A stretch of 32,589 nucleotides of DNA from an uncultured Ruthenibacterium sp. (GCA_944386565.1 CALXBO010000023.1:1-32589), one strand, 5' to 3'; positions 16,602-24,921 are shown, counted from the stretch's first letter. The notes: generated by a model from the sequence alone, not told the origin. Numbers and translations: made by a program.

Positions 16602-17936
16602 ATGAGTGTAAAGCTGAATGTCAGACATCTCGCCAAATTCGCCCGTGACGATGAGTTTGAAGCGATTTTTCCGCAGGTGAAAACCGCGCACGACACCTTG
16701 TGTGCCAAGAACGGCCCGGGCAGCGATTTTCTGGGCTGGGTCGATCTCCCGGTCGACTACGACAAGGATGAGTTCGCCCGCATTGAGAAGGCGGCGGAAA
16801 AGATCCGCTCCGATTCCGACGTTCTCGTTGTGATCGGCATCGGCGGCAGCTATCTCGGCGCCCGCGCCGTCATCGAGGCTGTGAAGGGCCAGCTGCACAA
16901 CTCCACCGTCAAAGACGCGCCTGCCATTTATTTTGTCGGCAACTCCATTTCTCCGTCCTATCTCCGCGATGTCATCGATCTGTGCGAGGGCAAGGATGTC
17001 TCCGTGAACATCATCTCGAAGTCCGGCACGACGACCGAGCCCGCCGTGGCATTCCGCATTTTCAAGGGTATGCTGGAAAAGAAATACGGCAAGGAAGGCG
17101 CGAAGTCCCGCATCTATGCGACGACGGACCGCGCCCGCGGCACGCTGAAGGAACTCAGCGACGCGGAAGGATACGAGACGTTCGTCGTGCCCGACGACGT
17201 GGGCGGCCGTTTCTCGGTGCTCACCGCCGTGGGTCTGCTGCCCATCGCCGCCGCCGGATGCGACATCCGCGCGCTGATGGAAGGCGCCGCGAAAGCCCGT
17301 GAGGACTACGCGGAGTGCACGCCCGACAACGACTGCTACAAATACGCCGCCGCGCGCAACATCCTGTACCGCAAGGGCAAGTCCGTTGAATTGCTGGCGT
17401 GCTATGAGCCGGCGTTCACGATGATGAACGAGTGGTACAAGCAGCTGTACGGCGAGTCCGAGGGCAAGGACCAGAAGGGCATCTTCCCCGCGAGCGTGAT
17501 CTTCTCGACGGATCTGCACTCGATGGGCCAGTTCGTTCAGGACGGCTCGCGCATCATGTTCGAGACGGTCGTCGACGTGAAGAATCCGTCGCGCGACCTG
17601 TACATCGAAAAGAGCGCCGACAACTTCGACGGCCTTGACTTCCTGGCTGAGAACGATATGAGCTATGTCAACCGCAAGGCGATGGAGGGTACGATCCTGG
17701 CGCATACGGACGGCGGAGTTCCCAACCTCGTCATCGAGGTGGACAGTCTGTCCGAAAGTGATCTGGGTTACCTGATCTACTTCTTCGAGAAGGCCTGCGC
17801 CATCTCCGGCTACATGCTCGGCGTGAACCCGTTCAATCAGCCCGGCGTCGAGAGCTACAAAAAGAATATGTTCGCCCTGCTGGGCAAGCCCGGCTACGAA
17901 GACCGCAAGGCGGAACTTGAGGCGAAACTTCGTTAA
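16602..17936 (+). CDS. pgi: Glucose-6-phosphate isomerase
   Basis: The enzyme interconverts glucose-6-phosphate and fructose-6-phosphate in glycolysis and gluconeogenesis. At 444 residues it matches the shorter Bacillus/Clostridium type. It shows [18 protein letters not shown] near residue 78, the sugar-phosphate site [10 protein letters not shown] near 141, the PGI signature [14 protein letters not shown] near 200 and the C-terminal region [14 protein letters not shown] with the conserved lysine. TTGGAGG precedes the start. It appears to be transcribed from its own promoter, with the small P-loop gene 39 bases downstream possibly in the same unit. Confidence 0.97.
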   Translation: MSVKLNVRHLAKFARDDEFEAIFPQVKTAHDTLCAKNGPGSDFLGWVDLPVDYDKDEFARIEKAAEKIRSDSDVLVVIGIGGSYLGARAVIEAVKGQLHNSTVKDAPAIYFVGNSISPSYLRDVIDLCEGKDVSVNIISKSGTTTEPAVAFRIFKGMLEKKYGKEGAKSRIYATTDRARGTLKELSDAEGYETFVVPDDVGGRFSVLTAVGLLPIAAAGCDIRALMEGAAKAREDYAECTPDNDCYKYAAARNILYRKGKSVELLACYEPAFTMMNEWYKQLYGESEGKDQKGIFPASVIFSTDLHSMGQFVQDGSRIMFETVVDVKNPSRDLYIEKSADNFDGLDFLAENDMSYVNRKAMEGTILAHTDGGVPNLVIEVDSLSESDLGYLIYFFEKACAISGYMLGVNPFNQPGVESYKKNMFALLGKPGYEDRKAELEAKLR

Positions 17937-17975
17937 ACACACCGGACGGTGTTCAAAATAAAGGAGGACATTCCT

Positions 17976-18380
17976 ATGATTAACCTGATTGTTGGCGGCA
18001 AAGGCTCCGGCAAGACCAAAAAGATGATCGACATGATCAATGCTTCGGCCAAAACGACCCCCGGCAATATCGTCTGCATCGAAAAGTCCATGAAACTCAC
18101 GTATGATATCGACCACGCCGCGCGCCTGATCGACGTCGACGAATATAAAATCAACGGCTACAACATGCTCTACGGCTTCGTCGCGGGTATCCTCGCGGGC
18201 AACTACGACATCGTTGAGGTGTACCTTGACGGCGTGCTGAAGCTGGGCAACCACGACCTCGACGGCCTCGGCGTCCTGCTCGATGAGCTGGCGGCTCTGA
18301 CGGGCGACAGCATCAAGATGGTCGTGACGGTTTCCGCCGATCTGGAAGCCCTCCCCGAGAGCGTCAAGAAATATCTGTAA
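17976..18380 (+). CDS. Small P-loop protein of unknown function
   Basis: I do not recognise a characterised family. The 134-residue protein starts almost directly with a Walker A motif, GGKGSGKT (residues 7-14). It has a possible Walker B-like strand IVEVYLDG near 84 and a C-terminal VVTVSADLEALP. There is no signal peptide or membrane helix, so it is probably cytoplasmic and nucleotide-binding. The ATG at 17976 is chosen over an upstream in-frame ATG (17949) because of the excellent AAAGGAGG site nine bases before it. It lies between pgi and a terminator. A regulatory or kinase-like ATPase role is possible, but nothing in the sequence decides it. Confidence 0.8.
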   Translation: MINLIVGGKGSGKTKKMIDMINASAKTTPGNIVCIEKSMKLTYDIDHAARLIDVDEYKINGYNMLYGFVAGILAGNYDIVEVYLDGVLKLGNHDLDGLGVLLDELAALTGDSIKMVVTVSADLEALPESVKKYL

Positions 18381-18396
18381 TTCCGTTTGCAGCCTG

Positions 18397-18431
18397 AGCG
18401 GCGCCGCCGTATCGCGCGACGCCGCTTTTTT
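18397..18431 (+). terminator. Terminator after the small P-loop gene
   Basis: A GC-rich stem AGCGGCG (18397-18403) with CGCCGCT (18420-18426), enclosing further possible GC pairs, is followed by a run of Ts. The flanking TTTGCAG and CTGCAAA can extend the base pairing. It separates the pgi unit from the DUF177 promoter. Confidence 0.75.
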
Positions 18432-18465
18432 CTGCAAAAAACGTGAAACGAAACAAGAAAATATC

Positions 18466-18494
18466 TTGACAAACTACTTTACAACGGGTATAAT
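18466..18494 (+). promoter_or_regulatory. Consensus promoter of the DUF177-rpmF operon
   Basis: A perfect -35 TTGACA (18466-18471) and a perfect -10 TATAAT (18489-18494) with the optimal 17-bp spacer form the strongest promoter in the window. The leader is only about 20 bases, leaving no room for a riboswitch. High constitutive transcription fits a ribosomal-protein operon. Confidence 0.9.
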
Positions 18495-18521
18495 AGCTAA
18501 GCGACCGTTTGAGGAGTTATT

Positions 18522-19016
18522 ATGATTCTGGACATCAGACGCATTTTCGAGAATTACGCAGGTCCGGTGGAACGGAAGTTTGAAGCGGATTTTTCGCAGG
18601 ATGACTTTCCGGGCTACGAGGTCCCGCAAAAAGTCGAGGGAATGGTCTCGGCGGTTCTGGAGGGAAGGATTCTGGTTCTGACCCTTCGGGAGACAGCCGG
18701 AATCACAGCGCCGTGTGCGCGCTGTCTGGATGAGGTCCGGCAGGAGTTCCTCATCGAACGGACTTATGATATCCGGGAAGGCGACTGGCAGGATGAGGAA
18801 GCGGAGCTTCCGTTCACGCCGGAAGGCAGACTGGATGTCACGCAACTGGCACGGGAAGAGATTCTTCTGGAAGTGCCGTCCGTGCTGCTGTGCAGCGATG
18901 ATTGTTTGGGACTTTGCCCCGTGTGCGGCAAACGCCGTCCGTGCGGATGCAAACCGCAGGAGGAAGACGCTGTCGATCCGAGGCTGAGTGTATTAAAACA
19001 ACTGCTAACAGACTAA
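18522..19016 (+). CDS. DUF177/YceD family protein
   Basis: This 164-residue protein belongs to the DUF177 (YceD) family, nearly always found directly upstream of rpmF. Homologues have been linked to 23S rRNA accumulation, but the mechanism is not settled. It contains paired cysteines: CARCLDEV near residue 66, then a C-terminal cluster CSDDCLGLCPVCGKRRPCGC (125-144) that probably binds zinc. The start follows a GAGGAG ribosome site. rpmF begins 24 bases downstream, and the pair is read from the consensus promoter. Confidence 0.92.
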   Translation: MILDIRRIFENYAGPVERKFEADFSQDDFPGYEVPQKVEGMVSAVLEGRILVLTLRETAGITAPCARCLDEVRQEFLIERTYDIREGDWQDEEAELPFTPEGRLDVTQLAREEILLEVPSVLLCSDDCLGLCPVCGKRRPCGCKPQEEDAVDPRLSVLKQLLTD

Positions 19017-19040
19017 ACCACACCGAGGAGGTGCATACAA

Positions 19041-19223
19041 ATGGCAGTACCCAAGAGAAAGGTTTCCAAGGCAAGACGTGATAAGAGACGCTCCTCCGTG
19101 TGGAAGCTGACCGCGCCGACGCTGGCCAAGTGCCCGCAGTGCGGCGAGTACAAACTTCCCCATCAGGTATGCGGCAATTGCGGCTACTACAAGGGCAAGG
19201 AAATCGTGAAAAAGGAAGCCTGA
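19041..19223 (+). CDS. rpmF: 50S ribosomal protein L32
   Basis: This 60-residue basic protein of the large ribosomal subunit begins MAVPKRKVSKARRDKRRS, typical of L32. It has a four-cysteine zinc ribbon made of CPQC and CGNC. A very strong AGGAGG ribosome site sits eight bases before the ATG. It is second in the DUF177-rpmF operon. Because it is the zinc-binding type, a zinc-free paralogue might exist elsewhere, but none is in the window. Confidence 0.98.
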   Translation: MAVPKRKVSKARRDKRRSSVWKLTAPTLAKCPQCGEYKLPHQVCGNCGYYKGKEIVKKEA

Positions 19224-19230
19224 TTCAAGC

Positions 19231-19284
19231 TTCCTGCAAGGAGAGGGGAGCAATTCCTTCTCCTTTTTTCTTTATCTGCAGGAA
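19231..19284 (+). terminator. Nested hairpin between rpmF and the DUF512 gene
   Basis: An inner stem AAGGAGA (19238-19244) with TCTCCTT (19259-19265), followed by a T-run, looks like an intrinsic terminator of rpmF. An outer pair, TTCCTGCA (19231-19238) with TGCAGGAA (19277-19284), encloses it and ends beside the AAAGGAGGG ribosome site of the next gene. It may simply be a terminator, or may tune expression of the DUF512 gene. Confidence 0.55.
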
Positions 19285-19295
19285 AGGAGGGCAAT

Positions 19296-20591
19296 ATGGC
19301 AGTCAAAATCACCGGAACGGACAAGGGCACACCTGCCGAGCGCGCGAACCTGAAAGGCGCGACGCTTCTGTCCATTGACGGAAATGAAATTCATGATATG
19401 CTCGACTACGAGTTTTTCTCGCAGGGGTCGGAGCTGGAGCTCTCCGTGATGCGCGGCGGCGCTCTCGAATACCTGCAGATCAGCAAGGAAGAATACCAGC
19501 CGCTCGGCTGCTGCTTTCAGAGCTATCTGATCGACAAGAAGCATTCCTGCTGCAACAAGTGTATTTTCTGTTTCATCGACCAGCTCCCGAAGGGGCTGCG
19601 CGATACGCTCTACTTCAAGGACGATGACGAGCGTCTGTCGTTTCTCTTCGGAAACTACGTGACGCTGACCAATCTCAGCGCGCGCGAGGTGGAGCGCATC
19701 AAGGCCATGCACATCTCGCCCATCAACATCTCGGTGCACACGGTGGACCCGGAGCTCCGCGTGAAGATGATGAAAAACAAGAACGCGGGCGCGGTGCTGC
19801 GCTACATCGATGAGTTTGCCGAGGCGGGCATCGAGATGAACTGCCAGCTGGTGCTCTGCCGCGACGTCAACGACGGCGATGCGCTGCGCCGCAGCATCGA
19901 AAAGCTCGCGTCGCTCTACCCGCATGTGAAGAGCATCGCGGCGGTCCCGGCCGGGCTGACGCGCTACCGCGAAGGTCTGTATCCGATCACTGCCTACGAC
20001 AAGGAATCGGCAGCGCAGGTGCTGGACATCCTGGAAGAGTACGGTGAAAAATTCCGCGAGCAGTACGGCGTCCGGATCGTCTATCCGGGCGATGAGTGGT
20101 TCCTTTTGGCGCAGCGCCCCATCCCGAAGGCGGAGTATTACGACGAATATCTCCAGCTGGAAAACGGAGTCGGAATGTGGCGGCTGTTCCACGATGAATT
20201 CATGAATGCACTGGGCACGCGCCACCGGGTTCTGTGGCCCCGCCGCATGGATGTCGTCACGGGCGAGCTGGCGTACCCGCTCATCAAGATGCTGACGGAG
20301 ACGCTGTGCAGCATTTACCCGCGCGTGCACGTCCGCGTTCATATGATCAAGAATGAATTTTTCGGCGGCAACGTCACGGTTGCCGGCCTGATCACGGGAA
20401 CCGATATCCTCAAGCAGGTGAAGGGGAAGCTGTGCAGTCATACGCTGCTGATCCCCGAAGTGATGCTGCGCGAGGAGAAGGACAAGTTCCTGGACGATGT
20501 GACACTGTCGGATCTGGAAAGAAAACTGCATGTGAAGACGCGCATCCTTCCGCAGGATGGCGGCGAGGTCGTGCAGATGCTTCTCCACTGA
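19296..20591 (+). CDS. DUF512 family radical-SAM protein with N-terminal PDZ-like domain
   Basis: This 431-residue protein is of the Clostridia-type family annotated as DUF512, with no established reaction. A short PDZ-like domain (about residues 1-65, AERANLKGATLLSIDGNEI) comes first. It is followed by a radical-SAM-like cysteine motif within CCNKCIFC near residue 84 (CxxxCxxC spacing) and FIDQLPKGLRDTLYFKDDD. The C-terminal DUF512 part includes PAGLTRYREGLYPI and VTVAGLITGTDI. It lies 14 bases before der, the common arrangement in Clostridia, which suggests a link to ribosome or RNA biology (inference). AAAGGAGGG precedes the ATG. Confidence 0.9.
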   Translation: MAVKITGTDKGTPAERANLKGATLLSIDGNEIHDMLDYEFFSQGSELELSVMRGGALEYLQISKEEYQPLGCCFQSYLIDKKHSCCNKCIFCFIDQLPKGLRDTLYFKDDDERLSFLFGNYVTLTNLSAREVERIKAMHISPINISVHTVDPELRVKMMKNKNAGAVLRYIDEFAEAGIEMNCQLVLCRDVNDGDALRRSIEKLASLYPHVKSIAAVPAGLTRYREGLYPITAYDKESAAQVLDILEEYGEKFREQYGVRIVYPGDEWFLLAQRPIPKAEYYDEYLQLENGVGMWRLFHDEFMNALGTRHRVLWPRRMDVVTGELAYPLIKMLTETLCSIYPRVHVRVHMIKNEFFGGNVTVAGLITGTDILKQVKGKLCSHTLLIPEVMLREEKDKFLDDVTLSDLERKLHVKTRILPQDGGEVVQMLLH

Positions 20592-20605
20592 AGGAAAGGA
20601 GACTT

Positions 20606-21931
20606 ATGCCGAAACCCATTGTGGCCATTGTAGGCCGCCCCAATGTGGGCAAATCGACCCTGTTCAATAAGCTGATCGGCGAGCGCCTTGCCATCGTTGA
20701 AGATACGCCCGGCGTCACGCGCGACCGGTTGTACGGCAACTGCGAGTGGCAGAACCATTCGTTCCTGCTCGTCGATACCGGCGGCATCGAGCCGAACATC
20801 GACACCGGCCTGCTGCGTCATATGCGCGAGCAGGCGCAGCTCGCCATCGACACGGCGGACGTCATCGTGTTCGTCACCGATATCCGCGCGGGCGTGACCG
20901 CGCAGGACTCCGACATCGCCGCGATGCTGATGCGCAGCGGCAAGCCGGTGATCCTGGTCGTCAACAAGGTGGACTCGCTGGGTGCGCCGCCGATGGAGCT
21001 GTATGATTTCTATACGCTCGGACTCGGCGAGCCGTATCCCGTGTCTTCGGTGCACGGCCACGGAACGGGTGATGTGCTCGAGGAGATCTGCCGCCACTTC
21101 CCGGAGTCCGACGCTCAGGACGAAGAGGATGACCGCATCCCCGTGGCCGTGATCGGCCGCCCGAATGTGGGAAAATCGAGCCTTGTGAACTATATCCTTG
21201 GCGAGAACCGCATGATCGTGGCCAATGAGGCGGGAACGACGCGCGACGCCGTGGACAGCGAAGTGGACAATCAGTACGGGCGCTTTATCTTCACCGATAC
21301 GGCCGGTCTGCGCAAGCGGGGCAAGGTGGAGGACGGCGTGGAGCGTTACAGCGTGCTGCGCAGCCTTGCGGCGGTGGAGCGCAGCCGTGTGTGCGTCATC
21401 ATGATCGACGCGACGGAGGGCTTCACGGAGCAGGACTCCAAGGTTGCCGGATTTGCGCACGAGCGGGGAAAAGCGTGCATCATCGCGGTCAATAAGTGGG
21501 ACGCGGTGGAAAAGGACGACAAGACGATGCAGGCCATGCGCAAGAAGCTGGAAAACGACTTCAGCTTCATGTCGTACGCGCCCATCATCTTCATCTCCGC
21601 CAAGACGGGGCAACGTGTGGACCGCCTGTTCGAGCTCATCCGCTACGTCGACGGGCAGAACGCGCTGCGCGTGACCACGGGTATGCTCAACGATCTTCTG
21701 GCGCGCGCCACCGCGCGCGTGCAGCCGCCGTCCGACAAGGGACGCCGGCTGAAGATCTACTACATGACGCAGATCTCCGTGCGTCCGCCGACATTCGTCT
21801 TTTTCTGCAATTCCAAGCAGCTGTTCCATTTCTCTTACCAGCGCTATCTGGAAAATCAGATCCGCGAGACGTTTGGTCTGGAAGGGACTCCGGTCCGCAT
21901 TGTCATCCGTGAGCGGGGCGAAAAAGCCTGA
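20606..21931 (+). CDS. der: Ribosome biogenesis GTPase Der (EngA)
   Basis: Der is an essential GTPase with two G domains in tandem that assists 50S subunit maturation. The first has G1 GRPNVGKST near residue 10, G3 DTGG and G4 NKVD; the second has GRPNVGKSS near 185, DTAG and NKWD. A KH-like C-terminal domain closes the 441-residue protein. The open frame reaches far upstream into the DUF512 gene, but the true start is the ATG at 20606: AAGGAAAGGAGA lies just before it and MPKPIVAIVGRPNVGKS is the conserved N-terminus. Confidence 0.97.
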   Translation: MPKPIVAIVGRPNVGKSTLFNKLIGERLAIVEDTPGVTRDRLYGNCEWQNHSFLLVDTGGIEPNIDTGLLRHMREQAQLAIDTADVIVFVTDIRAGVTAQDSDIAAMLMRSGKPVILVVNKVDSLGAPPMELYDFYTLGLGEPYPVSSVHGHGTGDVLEEICRHFPESDAQDEEDDRIPVAVIGRPNVGKSSLVNYILGENRMIVANEAGTTRDAVDSEVDNQYGRFIFTDTAGLRKRGKVEDGVERYSVLRSLAAVERSRVCVIMIDATEGFTEQDSKVAGFAHERGKACIIAVNKWDAVEKDDKTMQAMRKKLENDFSFMSYAPIIFISAKTGQRVDRLFELIRYVDGQNALRVTTGMLNDLLARATARVQPPSDKGRRLKIYYMTQISVRPPTFVFFCNSKQLFHFSYQRYLENQIRETFGLEGTPVRIVIRERGEKA

Positions 21932-21962
21932 CGCTCTTTCTGCGTGAAGGGGGAATCCTGCC

Positions 21963-22625
21963 GTGATTTTCATTGAGATCGCTCTGCTGAGCTGCCTTGT
22001 CCCGTATCTTCTGGGGTCGCTCAGCTTCTCCATCATCGTTTCCAAACTGCTGTTTCACAAGGATGTGCGTGAATTCGGTTCGGGAAATGCGGGAATGACG
22101 AACATCCTGCGCACCTTCGGAAAGGGTGCCGCGGCGCTGACGCTCATCGGCGATATGGGAAAGGGCTTTCTGGCCGTCTGGCTCAACTGGAAGTTTATCG
22201 GCTCTGTTGTCGACGGCGCGCCCGCCATCTTCTGCATTTACCTTGCGGCGTTCTTTGCGGTGATCGGGCACATCTATCCCGTCTTTTTCGGCTTCAAAGG
22301 CGGCAAGGCCGTCGCGGTGTCCGCAGGCACGATCATCGGCATCCAGCCGCTGCTCGTCCTGCCGCTTCTGGTGATTTTCGCCGTCGTGCTGGCCATCTGG
22401 AAAATGGTGTCGCTGTCGAGCATTTCCTGCGCGGTGGCGTATCCGATCGTGACGTTCTGCTACTATTATTTCAGCGGCTGGTATTCGCCCGAAATCGTGG
22501 CGACGGCCACGGTCGGTTCCGTCATCGTGGCGGCGCTCGTCATCTGGCTGCACCGCGGCAACATCGCCCGAATCAAAGCGGGAACGGAGTATAAGTTCTT
22601 TCAGAAGAAAGGACGGGATCAATGA
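21963..22625 (+). CDS. plsY: Acyl-phosphate:glycerol-3-phosphate acyltransferase
   Basis: PlsY is a membrane enzyme that acylates glycerol-3-phosphate from acyl-phosphate, the first step of phospholipid synthesis in many Gram-positive bacteria. Family motifs are visible: LLGSLSFSIIVSKL near residue 14, FGSGNAGMTNILRTFGK (conserved SGNxGxTNxxR) near 38 and GFKGGKAVAVSAG near 110. Several hydrophobic helices fit the usual multi-span topology. It starts with GTG after GAAGGGGGA. The der-plsY order is common in Firmicutes. Its stop overlaps the next start as ATGA. At 220 residues it is slightly longer than average. Confidence 0.95.
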   Translation: MIFIEIALLSCLVPYLLGSLSFSIIVSKLLFHKDVREFGSGNAGMTNILRTFGKGAAALTLIGDMGKGFLAVWLNWKFIGSVVDGAPAIFCIYLAAFFAVIGHIYPVFFGFKGGKAVAVSAGTIIGIQPLLVLPLLVIFAVVLAIWKMVSLSSISCAVAYPIVTFCYYYFSGWYSPEIVATATVGSVIVAALVIWLHRGNIARIKAGTEYKFFQKKGRDQ

Positions 22626-23110
22626 AATTCCAGCCGGCAAAATTCAAGGTAGCGATCCCGGTGACGGCGGGGCTGTTTGTCTTGGTCTTGGTATTTGCTC
22701 TGATTCTCCGCAGTTCGCTGCGATCCCCGCATGCTCTGGACCCTGCTGATTATACGGAATCTGTCCCGGACGGGTTTGTGTACGAATGCGCGGTGTCTGT
22801 TGACGGCGACGCGCTGATTTTGCAGGGGTTTGCCTGTGTGCGGGATGAAAAAGTTTCGGACATCGACTGCTATGCGGTGCTGTACGATGCCGGGGCGGAA
22901 TCGTATCTGAGGCTCGCCACGCAGATGGTTGCCTCCGAGCAGTACCGCAATGCCGCCGGTGACGGCCTGAATCAGATGTTTTCCGGTTTTTACGCATTTG
23001 TGGATACAAACCGTTTGACGCAGTCCGCCTATGAGCTGTGTTTTGCCTATCGTTCGGGCGAACACAATGCGCTGATCCATACGGGACAGACGGTGGAGGT
23101 GGTTTCATGA
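22622..23110 (+). CDS. Single-pass membrane-anchored protein of unknown function
   Basis: I do not recognise the family. The 162-residue protein has a short basic N-terminus, one hydrophobic helix (about residues 10-32, VTAGLFVLVLVFALILR) and a soluble, probably extracellular, beta-rich part with YECAVSVDGDALILQGFACV. Both ends overlap neighbours as ATGA: the plsY stop before it and the polytopic membrane gene after it. The three are therefore likely translated together, and this protein may be an accessory subunit of the next one. No catalytic motif is visible. Confidence 0.8.
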   Translation: MKFQPAKFKVAIPVTAGLFVLVLVFALILRSSLRSPHALDPADYTESVPDGFVYECAVSVDGDALILQGFACVRDEKVSDIDCYAVLYDAGAESYLRLATQMVASEQYRNAAGDGLNQMFSGFYAFVDTNRLTQSAYELCFAYRSGEHNALIHTGQTVEVVS

Positions 23111-24468
23111 CGCGTGCCAGAAAGGTTCTGCAAAGCCCGTGGCTTCCGTTTCTTGTGTTCTACCTTCTGTTCGCCGTCCTGCACGCCGGTTTTTCGACGC
23201 AGAGCGGGGACGACGCTTTTTACAGCAACGTCATGCACGGTTTTGCCGAATGGCGGAATGCGTGGGACATGGTCGCGAAGCATTATCAGATGTGGTCCGC
23301 ACGTCAGATCACGGAGTTCACGGCCTGCATGGTCGGCGGTCTTTCGCCGTGGGTCTGGCGTTTGCTGAATCCGCTGATGGCGGTATTCTGCGCATTCGGC
23401 ACATCGTATCTGCTGCATCTGGAACGTGACGTCCGGGCCAATGCGCTTGTGTGCGTGCTGTATTTCATTCACCAGTGGCCCTATATGGCGGATGCCGGGT
23501 GGGTCATCACGACGGTGATTTATTTCTGGACGGCGGCGCTCGGAATTCTGGCGCTGCTGCTGGCAGCCCGGACGCTCCGCGGCAACCGTGTTCCGGTGTG
23601 GGCGGGGATCGCCGCATGCCTCGCGACCGTATTCGCCGCCAACGGCGAGCAGACGGCGCTTATGCTGACGGCGCTTCTGCTTCTGTATGCGGGTGTGGGT
23701 ATCCGCAGGCACAGGCTCCCGTGGTTCGTGCCGGTGCAGCTCGTGATCTGCGCTGCGAGCTTTGTGTATATGTTTACATGCCCGGGTTCTGCCGCACGCA
23801 TGGAAGGAGAGATGATCTCCTATTACAAGAATTACTCCATGGTCACATTCTTTCAGAAAGTCGAGATCGGCGTGTCCTTTGCGATGCGGAATGTGATCTT
23901 TACACGTAATTTTGTATTCTTTTTCCTGTGCCTTCTCGTTTGCACGGCGGTTTTCCTCCGGTACAAAAATATTTTGTTCCGTATGATGGCCGCATGGCCG
24001 CTTCTGGTCGCTCTGTTCGGAGGTATGCTCCACCGCGAGGTGCTGGGGCTGTTCCCGCAGCTGAGCTTCTGGCTGGAAGCGTTCAGCCCGAACGGAACGG
24101 TAACGCTCGCGTCCAGCGGAAATCCGCTGTCGTTTCTGCCGCTCCTGTTCCTGTACGCGACGTTTTGCGTGTTCGTGGTCGACGTGTATCTGGCGCTGGG
24201 GCACACGGCGGATACGCTCCTGGCGTTGTATGTCTTTTTCTGCGGCGCTGCGACGAATGCCGCCATTGCCTTCACGTCGGCCATCGGTGTGTCCGGTGAG
24301 CGCACAGCGCTGATCTTCAGCTTTTCGCTGATCGGAGTGTGCATGATCCTGTACCGCTCGCTGCGGGAAGAGAAGAGAGTGGGGCTGCCGGCCAAAGGCG
24401 TTTTCAGTGCGCTGCTGTGTGCAGCATGCATATATCAGACATATTCTCTGTGGGAGATGTGGATCTGA
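23107..24468 (+). CDS. Polytopic membrane protein, GT-C glycosyltransferase-like (DUF6056-like)
   Basis: This 453-residue protein is very hydrophobic, with about ten predicted membrane helices spread along its length. After the first helix it has a short external loop, QSGDDAFYSNVMHGF (near residue 32). Its paired acidic residues recall the DD/DE loop of GT-C-fold glycosyltransferases that use lipid-phosphate sugars. My best guess is a DUF6056-type envelope-glycan protein, but this is motif-level inference only. The start is the ATG at 23107 overlapping the preceding stop as ATGA. It is coupled to the single-pass protein upstream and to plsY, and followed by a terminator. Confidence 0.75.
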   Translation: MTRARKVLQSPWLPFLVFYLLFAVLHAGFSTQSGDDAFYSNVMHGFAEWRNAWDMVAKHYQMWSARQITEFTACMVGGLSPWVWRLLNPLMAVFCAFGTSYLLHLERDVRANALVCVLYFIHQWPYMADAGWVITTVIYFWTAALGILALLLAARTLRGNRVPVWAGIAACLATVFAANGEQTALMLTALLLLYAGVGIRRHRLPWFVPVQLVICAASFVYMFTCPGSAARMEGEMISYYKNYSMVTFFQKVEIGVSFAMRNVIFTRNFVFFFLCLLVCTAVFLRYKNILFRMMAAWPLLVALFGGMLHREVLGLFPQLSFWLEAFSPNGTVTLASSGNPLSFLPLLFLYATFCVFVVDVYLALGHTADTLLALYVFFCGAATNAAIAFTSAIGVSGERTALIFSFSLIGVCMILYRSLREEKRVGLPAKGVFSALLCAACIYQTYSLWEMWI

Positions 24469-24481
24469 ACCAAATCGGAGA

Positions 24482-24517
24482 CAAAAAACGGCGGAGAAAA
24501 CCTCCGCCGTTTTTTTG
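24482..24517. terminator. Terminator after the plsY-membrane protein operon
   Basis: CGGCGGAG (24489-24496) pairs with CTCCGCCG (24502-24509), flanked by an A-run on the left and a run of Ts on the right. It ends the plus-strand operon and, being symmetric, could act on the minus strand as a second terminator for rpmB. Confidence 0.88.
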
Positions 24518-24539
24518 TCCTCAACACAGAAAAAGAAAA

Positions 24540-24561
24540 AGCACCGCAATTCTGCGGTGCT
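24540..24561 (-). terminator. Terminator of rpmB
   Basis: AGCACCGCA (24540-24548) and TGCGGTGCT (24553-24561) form a 9-bp stem with a four-base loop. On the minus strand the stem is followed by TTTTCTTTTTC, a good T-run. It lies 18 bases after the rpmB stop. Confidence 0.85.
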
Positions 24562-24578
24562 TTGTCGCTTTTACAGCC

Positions 24579-24767
24579 TTACAGCGCGCGGGTCACTTTG
24601 CCGGAACGCAGGCAGCGGGTGCAGGCGTAGATATAACGGGGGGAACCGTCGACTACAGCTTTCACTCTTTTCACGTTGGGCTTCCAAGCGCGATTTGCAC
24701 GTCTGTGCGAGTGCGAGACCTTGATTCCGAAAGCCACGCCCTTGCCGCAGCAATCACATTTTGCCAT
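24579..24767 (-). CDS. rpmB: 50S ribosomal protein L28
   Basis: This 62-residue basic protein of the large subunit begins MAKCDCCGKGVAFGIKVSHS and has a second cysteine pair in ACTRCLRSGKV, so it is the zinc-ribbon (four-cysteine) form. The start is the ATG at 24767, because AGGAGG lies eight bases upstream on the minus strand; the longer open frame upstream is not coding. It is a single-gene unit with its own promoter and terminator, convergent with the membrane-protein operon. Confidence 0.97.
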   Translation of the reverse strand: MAKCDCCGKGVAFGIKVSHSHRRANRAWKPNVKRVKAVVDGSPRYIYACTRCLRSGKVTRAL

Positions 24768-24801
24768 TGAACTGCACCTCCTCTTTTCAAGTCGCTTAAA
24801 T

Positions 24802-24830
24802 AGAATAACAGATAGAACGCGAAAAATCAA
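24802..24830 (-). promoter_or_regulatory. Promoter of rpmB
   Basis: On the minus strand, -35 TTGATT (24825-24830) and -10 TATTCT (24802-24807) are 17 bp apart, and the rpmB ribosome site follows about 25 bases downstream. It is back to back with the promoter at 24867-24895. Confidence 0.7.
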
Positions 24831-24866
24831 GGGGTTTTGAAAAAAACTTTGCCATTTTCCGAAATG

Positions 24867-24895
24867 TTGTATTTCCCAAGCGGATATGGTACAAT
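24867..24895 (+). promoter_or_regulatory. Promoter of the site-2 protease-scpAB operon
   Basis: -35 TTGTAT (24867-24872) and -10 TACAAT (24890-24895) are separated by 17 bp. The first gene starts 26 bases after the -10, behind AAAGGGGG. Nothing else recognisable lies in the 154-base divergent gap between rpmB and this operon. Confidence 0.65.
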
Positions 24896-24921
24896 ATTTT
24901 ATCTATGAAAGGGGGACAGGC

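Noticed and set aside
17937..17953. Short inverted repeat ACACC/GGTGT between pgi and the small P-loop gene as a terminator
   Set aside because: The stem is only five base pairs, with no T-run after it, so transcription probably continues into the next gene.
18495..18521. A riboswitch or leader attenuator ahead of the DUF177-rpmF operon
   Set aside because: The interval from the -10 to the start codon is too short to hold one.
20432..20605. Upstream extension of the der frame into the DUF512 gene
   Set aside because: It is an overlap shadow; the conserved GTPase N-terminus and its ribosome site begin at 20606.
24469..24578. Possible small RNA between the membrane-protein operon and rpmB
   Set aside because: The region is fully explained by two back-to-back terminators, and no promoter is visible within it.
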